From: Labrenzia sp. PHM005
Lineage (GTDB): Bacteria > Pseudomonadota > Alphaproteobacteria > Rhizobiales > Stappiaceae
DNA: 64,000 nt
Reading direction: 5' to 3'
NCBI RefSeq assembly: GCF_006517275.1
Contig: NZ_CP041191.1
Span: forward strand, 6,009,001-6,073,000
Shown here: positions 33,849 through 43,836 of the stretch, one piece after another
Layout of the letters: each line of letters starts with the position of its first letter
Position numbering within the stretch: position 1 is the stretch's first letter
Notes under the pieces: generated by a model
Databases searched by the model: none
Seen by the model: only the letters and a program-made list of their open reading frames with translations
Told to the model about the DNA's origin: nothing
Translations under genes and position numbers: made by a program

Positions 33849-34793
33849 TTAGAGACCCAGGGAGCCCTTGACTGCAGCGATGGATTCGCCGCCATCGAAG
33901 GTGGTCACACCATCAAGCCATGCTTCAAATGTCGCCGGATGCGCTTTGAGCCATGCCTTGGCAGCTTTCTGCGGGTCTTCACCATCGTTCAGGATCGCGC
34001 CCATGATCTCGTTTTCCATGGCAAGGGAGAACTCGAGGTTGTTGAGCAACTTGCCAACGTTTGCACATTCGCTGGTGTAGCCGGCACGTACGTTGGTGTA
34101 GACAGTCGCGCCACCGTAGTTCGGGCCAAAGATCTCATCACCACCGTTCAGGTACGCCATTTCGAAGTTGGCGTTCATCGGATGCGGTTCCCACCCCAGG
34201 AACACGATGTCCTTGTCACGTTTGGTTGCACGGGCAACCTGGGCCAGCATGCCTTGCTCAGAGGATTCTACGACTTCAAAGCCTTTCAGGCCAAAAAGAT
34301 CCTCATCAATCATTCCAATGATCAGACGGTTGCCATCATTGCCAGCTTCGATGCCGTAGATCTTACCGTCCAGTTCGTCCTTAAACTTGGCAATATCCTG
34401 GAAGCTCTGCAGACCTTTGTCATAGGTGGATTTCGGCACGGCCAGTGTGTATTTGGCGCCTTCGAGATTTGCACGGACGGTTTCAACGGATCCGTCTTCA
34501 CGGTACGCCTTGATATCGCCCTCCATGGTCGGCATCCAATTGCCGAGGAAGATGTCGATATCCTTGTTCTTCAATGATGCATAGGTCACCGGAACGGACA
34601 GAATTTTGATATCTGTGTCGTATCCGAGCGCATCCAGAACAACAGTGGTCGCAGCAGTCGTTGCAGTGATATCGGTCCAGCCAACATCGGAGAAGGTAAC
34701 TGTTTTGCAGCTGTCCGGCTCACCCGCCAGGGCCGTTCCGGAGAGCATCATTCCGAGAACGAGACCGCCCACGATTTTTGCTGTTGTTTTCAT
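33849..34793 (-). CDS. choX: periplasmic choline-binding protein
   Basis: A 314-residue binding protein with a signal peptide (about 1-23, cut after ALA). The aromatic ammonium box is conserved: W39, W86, Y115 and W201, with D41 and N152; these are all shifted by four from the residues I recall for Sinorhizobium meliloti ChoX, which supports choline rather than only betaine as ligand. AAGGGGAA precedes ATG 34793. First gene of the choXWV operon. Confidence 0.93.
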   Translation of the reverse strand: MKTTAKIVGGLVLGMMLSGTALAGEPDSCKTVTFSDVGWTDITATTAATTVVLDALGYDTDIKILSVPVTYASLKNKDIDIFLGNWMPTMEGDIKAYREDGSVETVRANLEGAKYTLAVPKSTYDKGLQSFQDIAKFKDELDGKIYGIEAGNDGNRLIIGMIDEDLFGLKGFEVVESSEQGMLAQVARATKRDKDIVFLGWEPHPMNANFEMAYLNGGDEIFGPNYGGATVYTNVRAGYTSECANVGKLLNNLEFSLAMENEIMGAILNDGEDPQKAAKAWLKAHPATFEAWLDGVTTFDGGESIAAVKGSLGL

Positions 34794-34935
34794 TTCTAGT
34801 GTTCCCCTTGTAAAAGTGAATTTGTTCTCGGCCGCTTGATTTTTGTTCTCAAGTTCCAGCTTTTCAATCTGCCTTTACCCTCTTAGCAGCCGTTATGTTC
34901 GAAATGGAAACACTCTAGAGATAATTTTGCAAGTT

Positions 34936-34958
34936 TTCATTGATTGATTGATCAATTA
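34936..34958. promoter_or_regulatory. putative BetI operator
   Basis: The TTGATTGATTGATCAAT stretch, with the 10-bp palindrome ATTGATCAAT at 34947-34956, lies in the choX-betI gap. TTGATTGA-type half-sites are known for BetI. A similar arrangement is at 38856-38878. Confidence 0.55.
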
Positions 34959-34990
34959 AAAATAGGAATTAGGAAATTTTGGAGATCAAA

Positions 34991-35593
34991 ATGCCTAAAG
35001 TCGGGATGGAAGAAGAGCGCCGCCGAAGCCTTATCAATGCAACCGTGGATGCAATCCACGAGCGCGGCTACAGCGATGTGACAATGGCTCAAATCGCCAA
35101 GCGCGCAGGCGTGTCCGGCGGCTTGGTTCACCACTATTTTGGCTCTAAAGATCAATTACTTGCAGCGACAATGCGGCATTTATTGACTGAACTAAACCGG
35201 GAGATCCGATCCGGTCTTGCAGCGGCAACCACGCCCCGCGCACGCATCTCCGCCATCATCGCAGGCAATTTCGCTGTCGATCAATTTCAACCTGCGGTCA
35301 TTGCTGCCTGGCTAGCTTTTTATGTCCAGTCCCGGACCACAATGAGCAACCGGCGGCTTCTAAAAATATATGCGGCGCGGCTTGCATCCAACCTCACCTA
35401 CAATCTACGGGCGTTTTTGCCGCAAGAAGAAGCACGCCGCTTGGCCGAAGGAACAGCCTCAATGATTGACGGCGTCTGGATCCGCCAGGCACTCAGCGAC
35501 AGCAAAACAGACCGTCAGGCCGCCATTGCCATGGTCGAAGACTACGTCGAAACACAGATCGCGGCCTTGTCCGCACAGCGCCCGTCACACTGA
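34991..35593 (+). CDS. betI: choline-responsive TetR repressor BetI
   Basis: A 200-residue TetR regulator: PKVGMEEERRRSLINATVDAI, then helix-turn-helix VTMAQIAKRAGVSGGLVHHYF at about 28-50, and the DGVWIRQAL segment typical of BetI. ATG 34991 has GGAG six bases upstream; the longer TTG 34979 reading overlaps the ribosome site. It heads betI-betA-betB and should repress choX and the bet operon until choline is present. Confidence 0.93.
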   Translation: MPKVGMEEERRRSLINATVDAIHERGYSDVTMAQIAKRAGVSGGLVHHYFGSKDQLLAATMRHLLTELNREIRSGLAAATTPRARISAIIAGNFAVDQFQPAVIAAWLAFYVQSRTTMSNRRLLKIYAARLASNLTYNLRAFLPQEEARRLAEGTASMIDGVWIRQALSDSKTDRQAAIAMVEDYVETQIAALSAQRPSH

Positions 35594-35610
35594 CGGGCCC
35601 GGAGTAACTC

Positions 35611-37269
35611 ATGACGAACCAGTTTGACTTCATCATCGTTGGAGCTGGATCAGCCGGTTGCGCAATCGCCAACCGCCTCTCGGAAGACCAGCAGAACCGC
35701 GTTCTGGTTCTGGAATTCGGTGGCACGGACGTTGGACCATTCATCCAGATGCCTGCCGCGCTTTCTTATCCGATGAATATGCCGCTTTATGACTGGGGGT
35801 ATGAAACCGAACCGGAGCCGCATCTTAATGGCCGCCGCTTGGCCACTCCACGCGGCAAGGTCGTTGGCGGCTCATCTTCGATCAACGGCATGGTCTATGT
35901 GCGTGGCCACGCCTGTGACTTCGACACCTGGGAAGAGATGGGCGCCAGCGGTTGGGGTTACCGGCACGTCCTTCCGTATTACAAGCGGATGGAAACCAGC
36001 CAAGGCGGCCAAGATGGCTGGCGCGGCACAGACGGCCCGATGCACATCCAGCGCGGCACCAAATGGAATCCCTTGTTCGAAGCCTTCAAAGATGCCGGCC
36101 AGCAGGCAGGGTATGGCGTGACCAGCGATTACAATGGCGAACGTCAGGAAGGCTTCGCCGACATGGAAATGACCGTCTTCAACGGACGGCGCTGGTCTGC
36201 TGCCAATGCTTATTTGAAGCCAGCTCTCAAACGCGGCAATCTGGACCTGATCAAGGGCGCACTTGTGCGCAAGGTCATCATCGAGAACGGCCGCGCAACC
36301 GGTGTCGAGTTTGAAGTCGGAGGCGAAATCCAGACCGCGCATGCGGCCCGCGAAGTCGTGTTGTCTGCCTCGGCGATCAACTCTCCCAAAATCCTGATGC
36401 AATCGGGCATTGGACCGGCAGATCATCTGTCTGAGCTTGGAATTGATGTTGTCGCGGACCGTCCAGGTGTCGGCGCCAATCTTCAAGATCATTTGGAACT
36501 GTATCTGCAGCAGGCCTGTACACAGCCCATCACGCTCTACAAACACTGGAACCTGATTTCCAAGGCGGTCATCGGCGCCCAGTGGTTGTTCTTCAAAAAA
36601 GGTCTCGGTGCGTCCAACCAATTTGAAAGCTGTGCCTTTATCCGCTCCAAAGCAGGCGTGAAATACCCCGACATTCAATATCACTTCCTACCTTTTGCCG
36701 TTCGCTATGACGGCAAAGCGGCAGCTGAAGGACACGGCTTCCAGGCGCATGTCGGGCCCATGCGCTCCAAATCGCGCGGGCACATCCGCCTTACATCCAG
36801 TGATCCGCGCGCCAAACCATCGATCCTCTTCAACTACATGTCCCATGAGGATGATTGGGAGGATTTCCGCACCTGCATCCGTCTCACACGGGAGATCTTC
36901 GGTCAGGACGCATTTACGCCGTACCGTGGCAAAGAAATCCAGCCGGGTGACAACGTTCAAACCGATGATGAACTCAACGCTTTCATCATGGAGCATGTCG
37001 AAAGCGCCTATCATCCGAGCTGCACCTGTAAGATGGGCGCCAAGGATGATCCGATGGCAGTTGTCGATCCGGAGTGTAAAGTGATTGGAGTGGAAGGGCT
37101 GCGGGTCGCCGACAGTTCCATCTTCCCGCAGATAACCAATGGCAATCTCAATGGTCCATCTCTGATGGTTGGCGAAAAAGCGTCCGATCACATCCTTGGC
37201 AAAACGCCACTGCCGGCGTCCAACCAGGAACCTTGGATCAATCCGGCTTGGGAAACCAGCCAGCGTTAA
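35611..37269 (+). CDS. betA: choline dehydrogenase
   Basis: A 552-residue GMC flavoprotein that oxidises choline to betaine aldehyde. FAD motif [17 protein letters not shown] at the start; GMC signatures [19 protein letters not shown] and the [16 protein letters not shown] motif; catalytic His in [12 protein letters not shown] near 466; a second His/Asn in [10 protein letters not shown] near the C-terminus. Lies 17 bp after betI. Confidence 0.95.
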   Translation: MTNQFDFIIVGAGSAGCAIANRLSEDQQNRVLVLEFGGTDVGPFIQMPAALSYPMNMPLYDWGYETEPEPHLNGRRLATPRGKVVGGSSSINGMVYVRGHACDFDTWEEMGASGWGYRHVLPYYKRMETSQGGQDGWRGTDGPMHIQRGTKWNPLFEAFKDAGQQAGYGVTSDYNGERQEGFADMEMTVFNGRRWSAANAYLKPALKRGNLDLIKGALVRKVIIENGRATGVEFEVGGEIQTAHAAREVVLSASAINSPKILMQSGIGPADHLSELGIDVVADRPGVGANLQDHLELYLQQACTQPITLYKHWNLISKAVIGAQWLFFKKGLGASNQFESCAFIRSKAGVKYPDIQYHFLPFAVRYDGKAAAEGHGFQAHVGPMRSKSRGHIRLTSSDPRAKPSILFNYMSHEDDWEDFRTCIRLTREIFGQDAFTPYRGKEIQPGDNVQTDDELNAFIMEHVESAYHPSCTCKMGAKDDPMAVVDPECKVIGVEGLRVADSSIFPQITNGNLNGPSLMVGEKASDHILGKTPLPASNQEPWINPAWETSQR

Positions 37270-37318
37270 TTGTTCATCCGGCATCAGCCGGCAAAAACAC
37301 GACAAGCAGGAGCCTCTC

Positions 37319-38782
37319 ATGCGCGCGCAACCGCAAGCCTCCCATTATATTGGCGGCGCCTACTCTGAAAGCCAAAGCGGCACTCCGTTTGAGTCGGTTT
37401 ATCCGGCAACAGGCGAAGTGATTGCCAAGATCCACCCGGCCGATGAAGCAATTATCGAAGCTGCTATCAAAGCTGCCAAAGAGGGCCAAAAGGCCTGGGC
37501 CGCAACTGCGCCTGTAGAACGGGGCCGGGTCCTGCGCCGGGCTGCCGAAATTCTGCGCGAGAAAAACTACGAACTCTCGGTTCTTGAGACGCTCGACACC
37601 GGCAAGCCGCTTCAGGAAACATTGATCGCGGACGCAGCTTCCGGCGCGGATTGCCTGGAGTATTACGGCGGCTTGGCGGCAACCCTGACCGGCGAACACA
37701 TCGATCTTGGTGGCTCATTTGCGTACACCAAGCGCGAACCGCTCGGTATCTGTTTCGGTATTGGCGCCTGGAACTATCCGATCCAGATCGCGTGCTGGAA
37801 GGCGGCACCGGCGCTTGTCTGCGGCAACGCGATGATTTTCAAACCGTCTGAGGTGACACCACTCAGCGCGCTGAAGCTGGCGGAGGCCTTGACGGAAGCG
37901 GGCCTTCCGGCCGGTGTCTTCAATGTCATTCAAGGCTTTGGCGATGTTGGCGCCAAAATGGTCGCGCATCCGGACATTGCCAAGGTCTCACTGACCGGTT
38001 CTGTGCCGACCGGTTCCAAGGTGGCCGCCCTTGCAGGTGAACATCTGAAAAAGACGACCCTGGAATTGGGCGGCAAATCTCCGCTGATCATCTTTGATGA
38101 TGCGGATATCGAAAACGCAATTTCCGCCGCGATTAATGCGAATTTCTATTCCACTGGCCAGATCTGCTCCAATGGCACGCGTGTTTTTGTACACACCGCC
38201 ATCAAAGAACAATTCCTGAAGCGGCTTGCAGAACGCACAGCCGATGCGGTTCTCGGCGACCCGCTGGATGAAGCAACCAGCATCGGACCACTCGTCTCCA
38301 AGCCGCAGCTCGACAAGGTTCTGTCCTATATGCAGATCGGCCAGGATGAAGGCGCCCGGCTAGTTTGCGGCGGCGGCGCAGCCACTGTCGACAACCTGCC
38401 GGATGGCTATTTCGTTCAGCCGACCGTTTTTGCCGACGTCAAGGACGAGATGCGCATCGCTCAGGAAGAGATTTTCGGGCCCGTGCTGAGCGTTCTCGAT
38501 TTTGAAGATGAAGACGATGTTATTGCCCGCGCCAATGATACCGACTTCGGCCTGGCCGCCGGTGTTTTCACGAAGGACATTCAACGCGCTCACCGTGTGA
38601 TCGATCAGCTGCAGGCGGGAACCTGCTGGATCAACACCTACAACCTGACGCCGATCGAAATGCCGTTTGGCGGGTACAAGAAGTCAGGTATGGGCCGCGA
38701 AAACGGTCATGCCGGGATCGAGTACTACAGTCAGATAAAGAGCATCTACGTGGAAATGGGCGGTGTTGAAGCCGCCTTCTGA
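37319..38782 (+). CDS. betB: betaine-aldehyde dehydrogenase
   Basis: A 487-residue NAD(P)-dependent aldehyde dehydrogenase making glycine betaine. Oxyanion Asn in [10 protein letters not shown], general-base Glu in TLELGGKSP (about 250), nucleophile Cys in [13 protein letters not shown] (about 285), and [13 protein letters not shown] 37319 has AGGAG six bases upstream; a longer overlapping frame starting inside betA is unlikely. Completes the choline-to-betaine pathway. Confidence 0.95.
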   Translation: MRAQPQASHYIGGAYSESQSGTPFESVYPATGEVIAKIHPADEAIIEAAIKAAKEGQKAWAATAPVERGRVLRRAAEILREKNYELSVLETLDTGKPLQETLIADAASGADCLEYYGGLAATLTGEHIDLGGSFAYTKREPLGICFGIGAWNYPIQIACWKAAPALVCGNAMIFKPSEVTPLSALKLAEALTEAGLPAGVFNVIQGFGDVGAKMVAHPDIAKVSLTGSVPTGSKVAALAGEHLKKTTLELGGKSPLIIFDDADIENAISAAINANFYSTGQICSNGTRVFVHTAIKEQFLKRLAERTADAVLGDPLDEATSIGPLVSKPQLDKVLSYMQIGQDEGARLVCGGGAATVDNLPDGYFVQPTVFADVKDEMRIAQEEIFGPVLSVLDFEDEDDVIARANDTDFGLAAGVFTKDIQRAHRVIDQLQAGTCWINTYNLTPIEMPFGGYKKSGMGRENGHAGIEYYSQIKSIYVEMGGVEAAF

Positions 38783-38806
38783 TCGCTGAAAACAATCTCA
38801 GTTCCA

Positions 38807-38842
38807 GGCTCCCCGGATTATCCAATCCGGGGAGCCTTTTTT
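38807..38842 (+). terminator. terminator of the bet operon
   Basis: GGCTCCCCGGATT and AATCCGGGGAGCC, a 13-bp stem around ATCC, followed by TTTTTT. Confidence 0.93.
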
Positions 38843-38855
38843 ATTGAAGGCATCG

Positions 38856-38878
38856 TTCAATCAATTCATCGATTGATC
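38856..38878. promoter_or_regulatory. BetI-like half-sites ahead of cyclase gene
   Basis: TTCAATCAATTCATCGATTGA contains TCAATC and GATTGA as inverted arms and the TTCAATCAA half-site. It lies about 30-50 bp upstream of the cyclase ATG. A link to choline control is inference. Confidence 0.4.
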
Positions 38879-38906
38879 TTTCAGCAAAGACGCCCAGATT
38901 AGGGTC

Positions 38907-40217
38907 ATGACCTTAAAAACCGAACGGATCCATATGAGCCGTCAACCTCTTGATCCCTCCCCGAGAACTTACGCTGCAAATGTGCAACTGCTGGCCCGCT
39001 CACAGCGCGGTCCAGCTTGTGCACCTGATGCTCAGACCCTGGAAGACGTCAAAAGCTGGCTGCTCAACGATGCCACAGAGATTGACGACGTCATGCTGAT
39101 GTTCGAGGAGTTCATGTGGCGGTGCCAGGCGGCCCATTTGGACATTGACCGGTCGACACTTCATATCGGGACGTTGCACCCGCGTGTGATCGGATTTTCC
39201 TGGTTCTGGAGTGCACAAGACAGTTTTTGCGATGAACTGGCTGCTGATGCCAACGCGCTTCAGCACGAAGCCTTCACGAAAAATCCCCTCTACAAGGTCA
39301 TGGCCGAGGGCGAGTTTGTCAAAGTTGACCTGGAAACTGAAGAAGGCCTCAACGCCTTCCCGATCATGCGGGACCTCGCCGAGCAAGGATATACGAATTA
39401 CGTTGCCATACCGCTGAGCGCCTCAGGCACCATGAACAATGCCATGACGCTGGCGACCACTCGAAAAGGCGGCATATCACCAGAGCAGAAAGAAGAAATC
39501 CGATCTTTGATCGAGCTGTTCGCCCTGCATGTAGAACGCCACATCGTAAAACGGATCGCCCGGAACGTTGCTGATACCTATCTCGGCCCGATCGCCGGTC
39601 AACGTGTGCTTGATGGCGAAATCAAACGCGGCGACGGCGAGGCTATTGATGCCGTTGTCTTCATGAGCGATATGCGCGGCTTCACCGGTCTTGCTGACCG
39701 ATTAAGCGGAGCAGAAGTCACGGCCATCCTCAACGCCTATTTTGACCGGGTCTCAACGGCTGTTCTGAACCACGGAGGCGACATCTTAAAATTTATGGGC
39801 GACGGTGTCCTGGCTGTGTTTGATCAAAAGACACTTGGCCGGCAAGCTGCAGCGGATGCCGCGGTGAATGCTGCCCGTGCAGTCCTGTCGTCCATTGACG
39901 AGTTAAATGATGCTCCTTCCGATACTCTGCCTGATCCAGCTCTTTGGCACCCGCTTAAGATCGGCATCGGATTGCATATGGGTGAAGTATTTTTTGGCAA
40001 CGTTGGGGGAGAAGAACGCCTTGATTTCACGGTGATTGGCCGTGCAGTTAATGAGACCAGCCGGGTGGAGGCGCTTTGCAAGCCGCTCGGCCAGACATTG
40101 CTGCTGACCGAGCCAGTCCGTTCTGCTTTGCCGGACGGCTTGAAGTCCGGCCTGGATCCTATGGGAGACCATGTCTTGCGCGGAGTTGGCAATCCGGTTG
40201 CCATTTTTTCCGCGTAA
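38907..40217 (+). CDS. class III adenylate cyclase
   Basis: A 436-residue cyclase: an N-terminal sensory region (about 40-220, without a recognisable named domain, ending in a helix that links to the catalytic part) and a catalytic domain at about 245-430. Metal-binding D255 (FMSDMRGFT) and D299 (FMGDG), adenine-specifying K295 and D373, and transition-state N382/R386 are present, so it should make cyclic AMP. No transmembrane segment is seen, so it is cytoplasmic. ATG 38907 is used; 38934 is possible. Confidence 0.9.
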   Translation: MTLKTERIHMSRQPLDPSPRTYAANVQLLARSQRGPACAPDAQTLEDVKSWLLNDATEIDDVMLMFEEFMWRCQAAHLDIDRSTLHIGTLHPRVIGFSWFWSAQDSFCDELAADANALQHEAFTKNPLYKVMAEGEFVKVDLETEEGLNAFPIMRDLAEQGYTNYVAIPLSASGTMNNAMTLATTRKGGISPEQKEEIRSLIELFALHVERHIVKRIARNVADTYLGPIAGQRVLDGEIKRGDGEAIDAVVFMSDMRGFTGLADRLSGAEVTAILNAYFDRVSTAVLNHGGDILKFMGDGVLAVFDQKTLGRQAAADAAVNAARAVLSSIDELNDAPSDTLPDPALWHPLKIGIGLHMGEVFFGNVGGEERLDFTVIGRAVNETSRVEALCKPLGQTLLLTEPVRSALPDGLKSGLDPMGDHVLRGVGNPVAIFSA

Positions 40218-40252
40218 TCATCTCCGTCAGGCGCGAAATAGGAACAGCCAGT

Positions 40253-40465
40253 TTATTTGGTCAGAATCAATTTGCCCTGTTTTGTGATCGACAGCCGGTA
40301 GGTGTCGTCGTTGTGCAGGATGTGAATCTCCCGCGTCCCGCTGAACAAATCGTCCGATTTGAGCTCGGGTTTTCCGGCAACTGATGGGGCCTTGAAGTAT
40401 GCTGGGCGTGCATTGGATACAGTGAGAGACAGTCGTTGCTTACGGCTGTTCGTCGAAGGTGTCAT
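40253..40465 (-). CDS. hemP: hemin uptake protein HemP
   Basis: A 70-residue protein whose C-terminus DDTYRLSITKQGKLILTK is the HemP signature. HemP homologues help express or regulate heme uptake in iron-limited cells. Upstream are an Irr-like box and RirA-like TGA-N9-TCA boxes, and rirA is the next gene on the same strand, so iron control is very likely. No hmu transport genes are adjacent. Confidence 0.88.
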   Translation of the reverse strand: MTPSTNSRKQRLSLTVSNARPAYFKAPSVAGKPELKSDDLFSGTREIHILHNDDTYRLSITKQGKLILTK

Positions 40466-40530
40466 GGCTTCAATCCATCTCTTGATATACGGGGTTTCCC
40501 CGAGGCGGAGAACAAGCTAACGGCTTGTTC

Positions 40531-40547
40531 TATAGAATGTTTCTAAG
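40531..40547. promoter_or_regulatory. ICE-like box (Irr site) upstream of hemP
   Basis: TATAGAA-TGT-TTCTAAG matches the ICE pattern TTTAGAA-N3-TTCTAAA closely, with TAGAA/TTCTA as perfect arms. It lies about 66 bp upstream of the hemP ATG. Confidence 0.7.
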
Positions 40548-40548
40548 G

Positions 40549-40563
40549 TGAGTAATTTACTCA
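40549..40563. promoter_or_regulatory. IRO-like box (RirA site) upstream of hemP
   Basis: TGAGTAATTTACTCA is a 15-bp perfect palindrome of the TGA-N9-TCA type described for RirA. A second TGA-N9-TCA, less symmetric, is at 40574-40588. Confidence 0.65.
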
Positions 40564-40770
40564 ACTTTATACTTGACACTCATACTCATGTTTTCCTATT
40601 AAAGCAATGCCTGATCGGAAAGGAACTGGAAATCGCGTCCTCTGGTTCTTGGAAGACAGGCCCCTTGTTTCGGCAAGGTGCCAAATGCCGGCAAGCCAAC
40701 CGCCCTCTCCTCTCCCTCAGCGGTCAGCCAGCTCGGCCTTTGTTCGATTGGAAAATCCAAAAGAACAAAC

Positions 40771-40801
40771 AAATAAAGCCGCCCAGAGGGCGGCTTTATT
40801 T
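40771..40801. terminator. terminator of rirA
   Basis: AAATAAAGCCGCCC and GGGCGGCTTTATTT, a 14-bp stem around AGA, U-rich on both sides. Confidence 0.88.
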
Positions 40802-40823
40802 GTTTCAGATCCGGATATTCAGA

Positions 40824-41288
40824 TCAGGCGTTGGCAGCAACCGGTTGTTCGCCCGGGTCAATATTGAGGAGCGTGCGCATACCAAACCGGTCTTCTGACA
40901 AGTCTGCGATGGACCTGCCATCTAGGACTTCCATGAAGGCTTCCAAAGCCTCATGCAGCAATCCGTTGAAACCGCACGACATGATCAAGGGACAATCCTT
41001 ACTTCCTGAATCAAAACACTCAGCCAGCAAGAAACTGCCTTCAGCGGCGCGAACCACTTCACCAACCGAAATCTGTTCGGCTGGGCGCGCCAGCATGACA
41101 CCGCCGTTGCGGCCTCTGATGGTTTTGATCAGATTAGCATCGACCAAAACCTTCATGATCTTGAAAAGATGGGTTTCAGACATCTCGAAGCTGGCTGCGA
41201 TTTCCGCAACCCGGCTCGGCTTGTCTGGATTGACCGCGCAATACATCAGGGCGCGGACAGCATAATTGGTCTGTTGAGTTAAGCGCAT
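40824..41288 (-). CDS. rirA: Rrf2-family iron regulator RirA
   Basis: A 154-residue Rrf2 regulator starting MRLTQQTNYAVRALMY, with a winged helix at about 25-62 ending in RGRNGGV, and cluster cysteines C91, C99 and C105 in AECFDSGSKDCPLIMSCGFNG (seen as adjoining pieces). This matches RirA, the Fe-S sensor that represses iron-uptake genes in rhizobia. The start at 41288 fits the family; a 13-codon extension to 41327 is possible and neither has a clear ribosome site. Confidence 0.92.
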   Translation of the reverse strand: MRLTQQTNYAVRALMYCAVNPDKPSRVAEIAASFEMSETHLFKIMKVLVDANLIKTIRGRNGGVMLARPAEQISVGEVVRAAEGSFLLAECFDSGSKDCPLIMSCGFNGLLHEALEAFMEVLDGRSIADLSEDRFGMRTLLNIDPGEQPVAANA

Positions 41289-41416
41289 GGCATAGATATG
41301 CGGGTGCCGGCTAAAAAGGTCAATCATAAATTTGGAGTATTTTGACCAAGTTTTGTGGCAACCAAACCCAAAAACCTATGTTCGACCTCAATCAATCATC
41401 ACAGGATTGCCGAGTC

Positions 41417-42454
41417 TCACGCCTCTGTCGGCAGATTGTCTTTCAGAAAGATATCGATACCGATGCGCTCTTGATCATCAATTATGGGCACTCCATCACA
41501 AAGTGCTTTCAAGATTCGAATGGCGCTGCGGATTTCATGCCCAGGGTCCTGCGCAATGACAGCATCCATGATTTCAGATTGAAGCGCTTGCCGTGTGTAA
41601 GGGGTCAATTCGTGGCCGACAAAAACGATATCCTTTGCGCGTCCACTTTCCGTCAGCGCCGAAATCGCCCCCCGGTTGCCCGCCCCGATGTTGTAAACGC
41701 CCGCCAAGTCCGGATGTTCGGCCAGAAGTTTGCGGATCAGATCTTCATTCCGTTCATTGTCGTCCCGGCCCTCGCGGACCTTTAATAGCTGCAAATGCGG
41801 ATATTCCGTCTCAATTACTTCACGCAGGCCTGCAAACCGGTCAGCATGATCGCGCAAGCCGAGCGATCCGGCGATCAAACCAATCTTGGCCGGATGTTTG
41901 GGCAAAAACCGTCCAAGAAGTCGCCCGGCGGTGCGGCCCGCGGCCATATTGTCGATACCGACAAAATGCTGCCGTTCTGAGACTGGATGATCGGAGACAA
42001 GGGTGACCACCGGCACACCTCTGTCCTGCAGCCGGTCAATAGCCGCCCGTACTTCCGGAAAGGCCGGCGCAACCACAGCGACACCGTCACAGACCGACTT
42101 GTCCAAAATCGCAAGCGTTCCAGTCACACGATGACCGTCGAAGGCATCTATCGGCTCGACATGCACTTGCATGCGGGCGCCGCTCATGGAAACCGCATGC
42201 GCCTTCGCTTCACGGGTCAGGTCTTCCATGAAGGCATTAGGACCATTTGGAATGAGGAAATGCAGCCGGTAAGCGCTTTTTTTGGCAAGACCTGCGGCAA
42301 AAACATCCGGCTGATAATTCAAGCTTTCAACTGCTTGCCGGACCTTTTCGATAGTCGCTTTGCGCACACCTGGCCGTGTGTTCAAAACCCGGTCCACCGT
42401 CGCCAGACTGACGCCGGCAGCTTCGGCCACATCATGAATGGTCACACGCTTCAA
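41417..42454 (-). CDS. LacI-family transcriptional regulator
   Basis: A 345-residue LacI regulator: helix-turn-helix VTIHDVAEAAGVSLATVDRVLN at residues 4-25 and a type I periplasmic-binding-like effector domain from about 62. The ATVDRVLN form is found in ribose/sugar and polyol regulators. It has no catabolic or transport genes beside it, so its ligand is unknown. Confidence 0.88.
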   Translation of the reverse strand: MKRVTIHDVAEAAGVSLATVDRVLNTRPGVRKATIEKVRQAVESLNYQPDVFAAGLAKKSAYRLHFLIPNGPNAFMEDLTREAKAHAVSMSGARMQVHVEPIDAFDGHRVTGTLAILDKSVCDGVAVVAPAFPEVRAAIDRLQDRGVPVVTLVSDHPVSERQHFVGIDNMAAGRTAGRLLGRFLPKHPAKIGLIAGSLGLRDHADRFAGLREVIETEYPHLQLLKVREGRDDNERNEDLIRKLLAEHPDLAGVYNIGAGNRGAISALTESGRAKDIVFVGHELTPYTRQALQSEIMDAVIAQDPGHEIRSAIRILKALCDGVPIIDDQERIGIDIFLKDNLPTEA

Positions 42455-42551
42455 AACCGCCTCCCTTTGCCGGCACTATACCAGCAAATGAGGCACGGTC
42501 ATCAAAAATGCTGCAATGCAGTATTATTTGCTATGTGAGCTCTTTCGGGAG

Positions 42552-43730
42552 TTAAACGACCTGTCCGGCTGCATGACCAGACGACCAGGCCCACTGGAAG
42601 TTAAAGCCGCCGAGATGGCCGGTGACGTCCATCACTTCGCCAATGAAATACAGCCCTGGAACCTTGTTGCTTTCCATCGTCTTGGAGGAGAGTTCCTTGG
42701 TGTTGACACCGCCCAGTGTGACCTCCGCCGTCCGGTAGCCTTCGGTACCAACCGGTATCAGCTGCCAGCGGTTGAGCTGCTCTGCGCACCCGCGCAGAAC
42801 CTTGTCGGAAAGGTCAGCCATCCGGCCTTTCATCTGGAAGGCTTGCGACAGTTCTTCGGCCAAGCGCTTCGGCAGGATCTGAGTTAGCCCCGTTTTCAAG
42901 TCCTGTTTTGGCGTGTCCAAACGGGCTTGTTTTAGAACCCCAAAAACATCCACGCCCGGTGCCAGATTGACTGAAACCGGCTTACCTTCTTCCCAATAGG
43001 AGGAGATCTGCAGGATAGATGGCCCGGACAGGCCGCGGTGAGTAAATAACAATCCTTCCCGGAAAGCGGTTTTTTTGAAACTCACTTCCGCATCGACAGA
43101 GACGCCCGAGAGCCGTGCACACAGATCCTTGTTGGCATCGGAAAAGGTCAGCGGCACCAGCGCGGCACGGGGTGCAATTACGTCGTGGCCAAATTGTTTG
43201 GCAAGCTCATAGCCAAATCCAGTTGCGCCCATTTTCGGAATGGACGGACCGCCTGTGGCCACGACCAAAGACGAGGCGCGCAACGGTCCTTTGGATGTTG
43301 CGATCGAGAACTTGTCGTCCGGCTTGCTTACCGCTGTGATCGACGTCTCCAGCTGCAAGGCCCCTCCGGCCACTTCCAGTTCCGAAAGCAACATCTGGAT
43401 GATGTCTTTCGCCGAAGTGTCGCAAAACAGTTGGCCCAGTGTTTTTTCGTGCCAGGCGATGCGATGCTTTTCGACGAGATTGAGAAAATCCTGCTGCGTG
43501 TAGCGTTTCAAAGCAGACACGCAGAAGCGTGGATTCTGGGACAAAAAATTTGTTGGTGTGCAGTGAAGGTTGGTGAAATTGCATCGCCCGCCACCGGAAA
43601 TTCGAATCTTCTCCGCCGGACGTTTGGCATGGTCGATGACCAAAACCTTGCGGCCGCGTTTGGCTGCTTCAATGCCACACATCAAACCAGCAGCCCCGCC
43701 GCCGAGTACTAGTATATCCAGATCACGCAT
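42552..43730 (-). CDS. HI0933-family FAD-dependent oxidoreductase (YhiN-like)
   Basis: A 392-residue flavoprotein: DILVLGGGAAGLMCGIEAA at residue 4, the signature KIRISGGGRCNFTN, and GLYFIGEVMDVTGHLGGFNFQWAWSSG at the C-terminus (family hallmark, seen in parts). ATG 43730 places the dinucleotide-binding motif at the usual distance; a 27-codon extension has no support. Function of the family is not established. Distant paralogue of the gene at 29049. Confidence 0.9.
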   Translation of the reverse strand: MRDLDILVLGGGAAGLMCGIEAAKRGRKVLVIDHAKRPAEKIRISGGGRCNFTNLHCTPTNFLSQNPRFCVSALKRYTQQDFLNLVEKHRIAWHEKTLGQLFCDTSAKDIIQMLLSELEVAGGALQLETSITAVSKPDDKFSIATSKGPLRASSLVVATGGPSIPKMGATGFGYELAKQFGHDVIAPRAALVPLTFSDANKDLCARLSGVSVDAEVSFKKTAFREGLLFTHRGLSGPSILQISSYWEEGKPVSVNLAPGVDVFGVLKQARLDTPKQDLKTGLTQILPKRLAEELSQAFQMKGRMADLSDKVLRGCAEQLNRWQLIPVGTEGYRTAEVTLGGVNTKELSSKTMESNKVPGLYFIGEVMDVTGHLGGFNFQWAWSSGHAAGQVV

Positions 43731-43780
43731 GGCCGCGCTTATACAGGCTTTCAGGCTTGGCACCAGAGTGCAAAAAGAAA

Positions 43781-43806
43781 ACCGGCGGTTCTTTCGAACC
43801 GCCGGT
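43781..43806 (-). terminator. terminator of the liv operon
   Basis: ACCGGCGGTTC and GAACCGCCGGT around TTTC; T-rich sequence follows on the minus strand. Confidence 0.88.
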
Positions 43807-43836
43807 CTCAAATAATCTCGCTAAGAAAGCGAAAGA

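Noticed and set aside
37169..37318. betB extension overlapping betA
   Set aside because: It would put 50 residues inside betA in another frame, while ATG 37319 has AGGAG at proper spacing.
40548..40898. 116-codon plus-strand frame upstream of rirA
   Set aside because: It runs through the iron boxes, a terminator stem and the end of rirA on the opposite strand.
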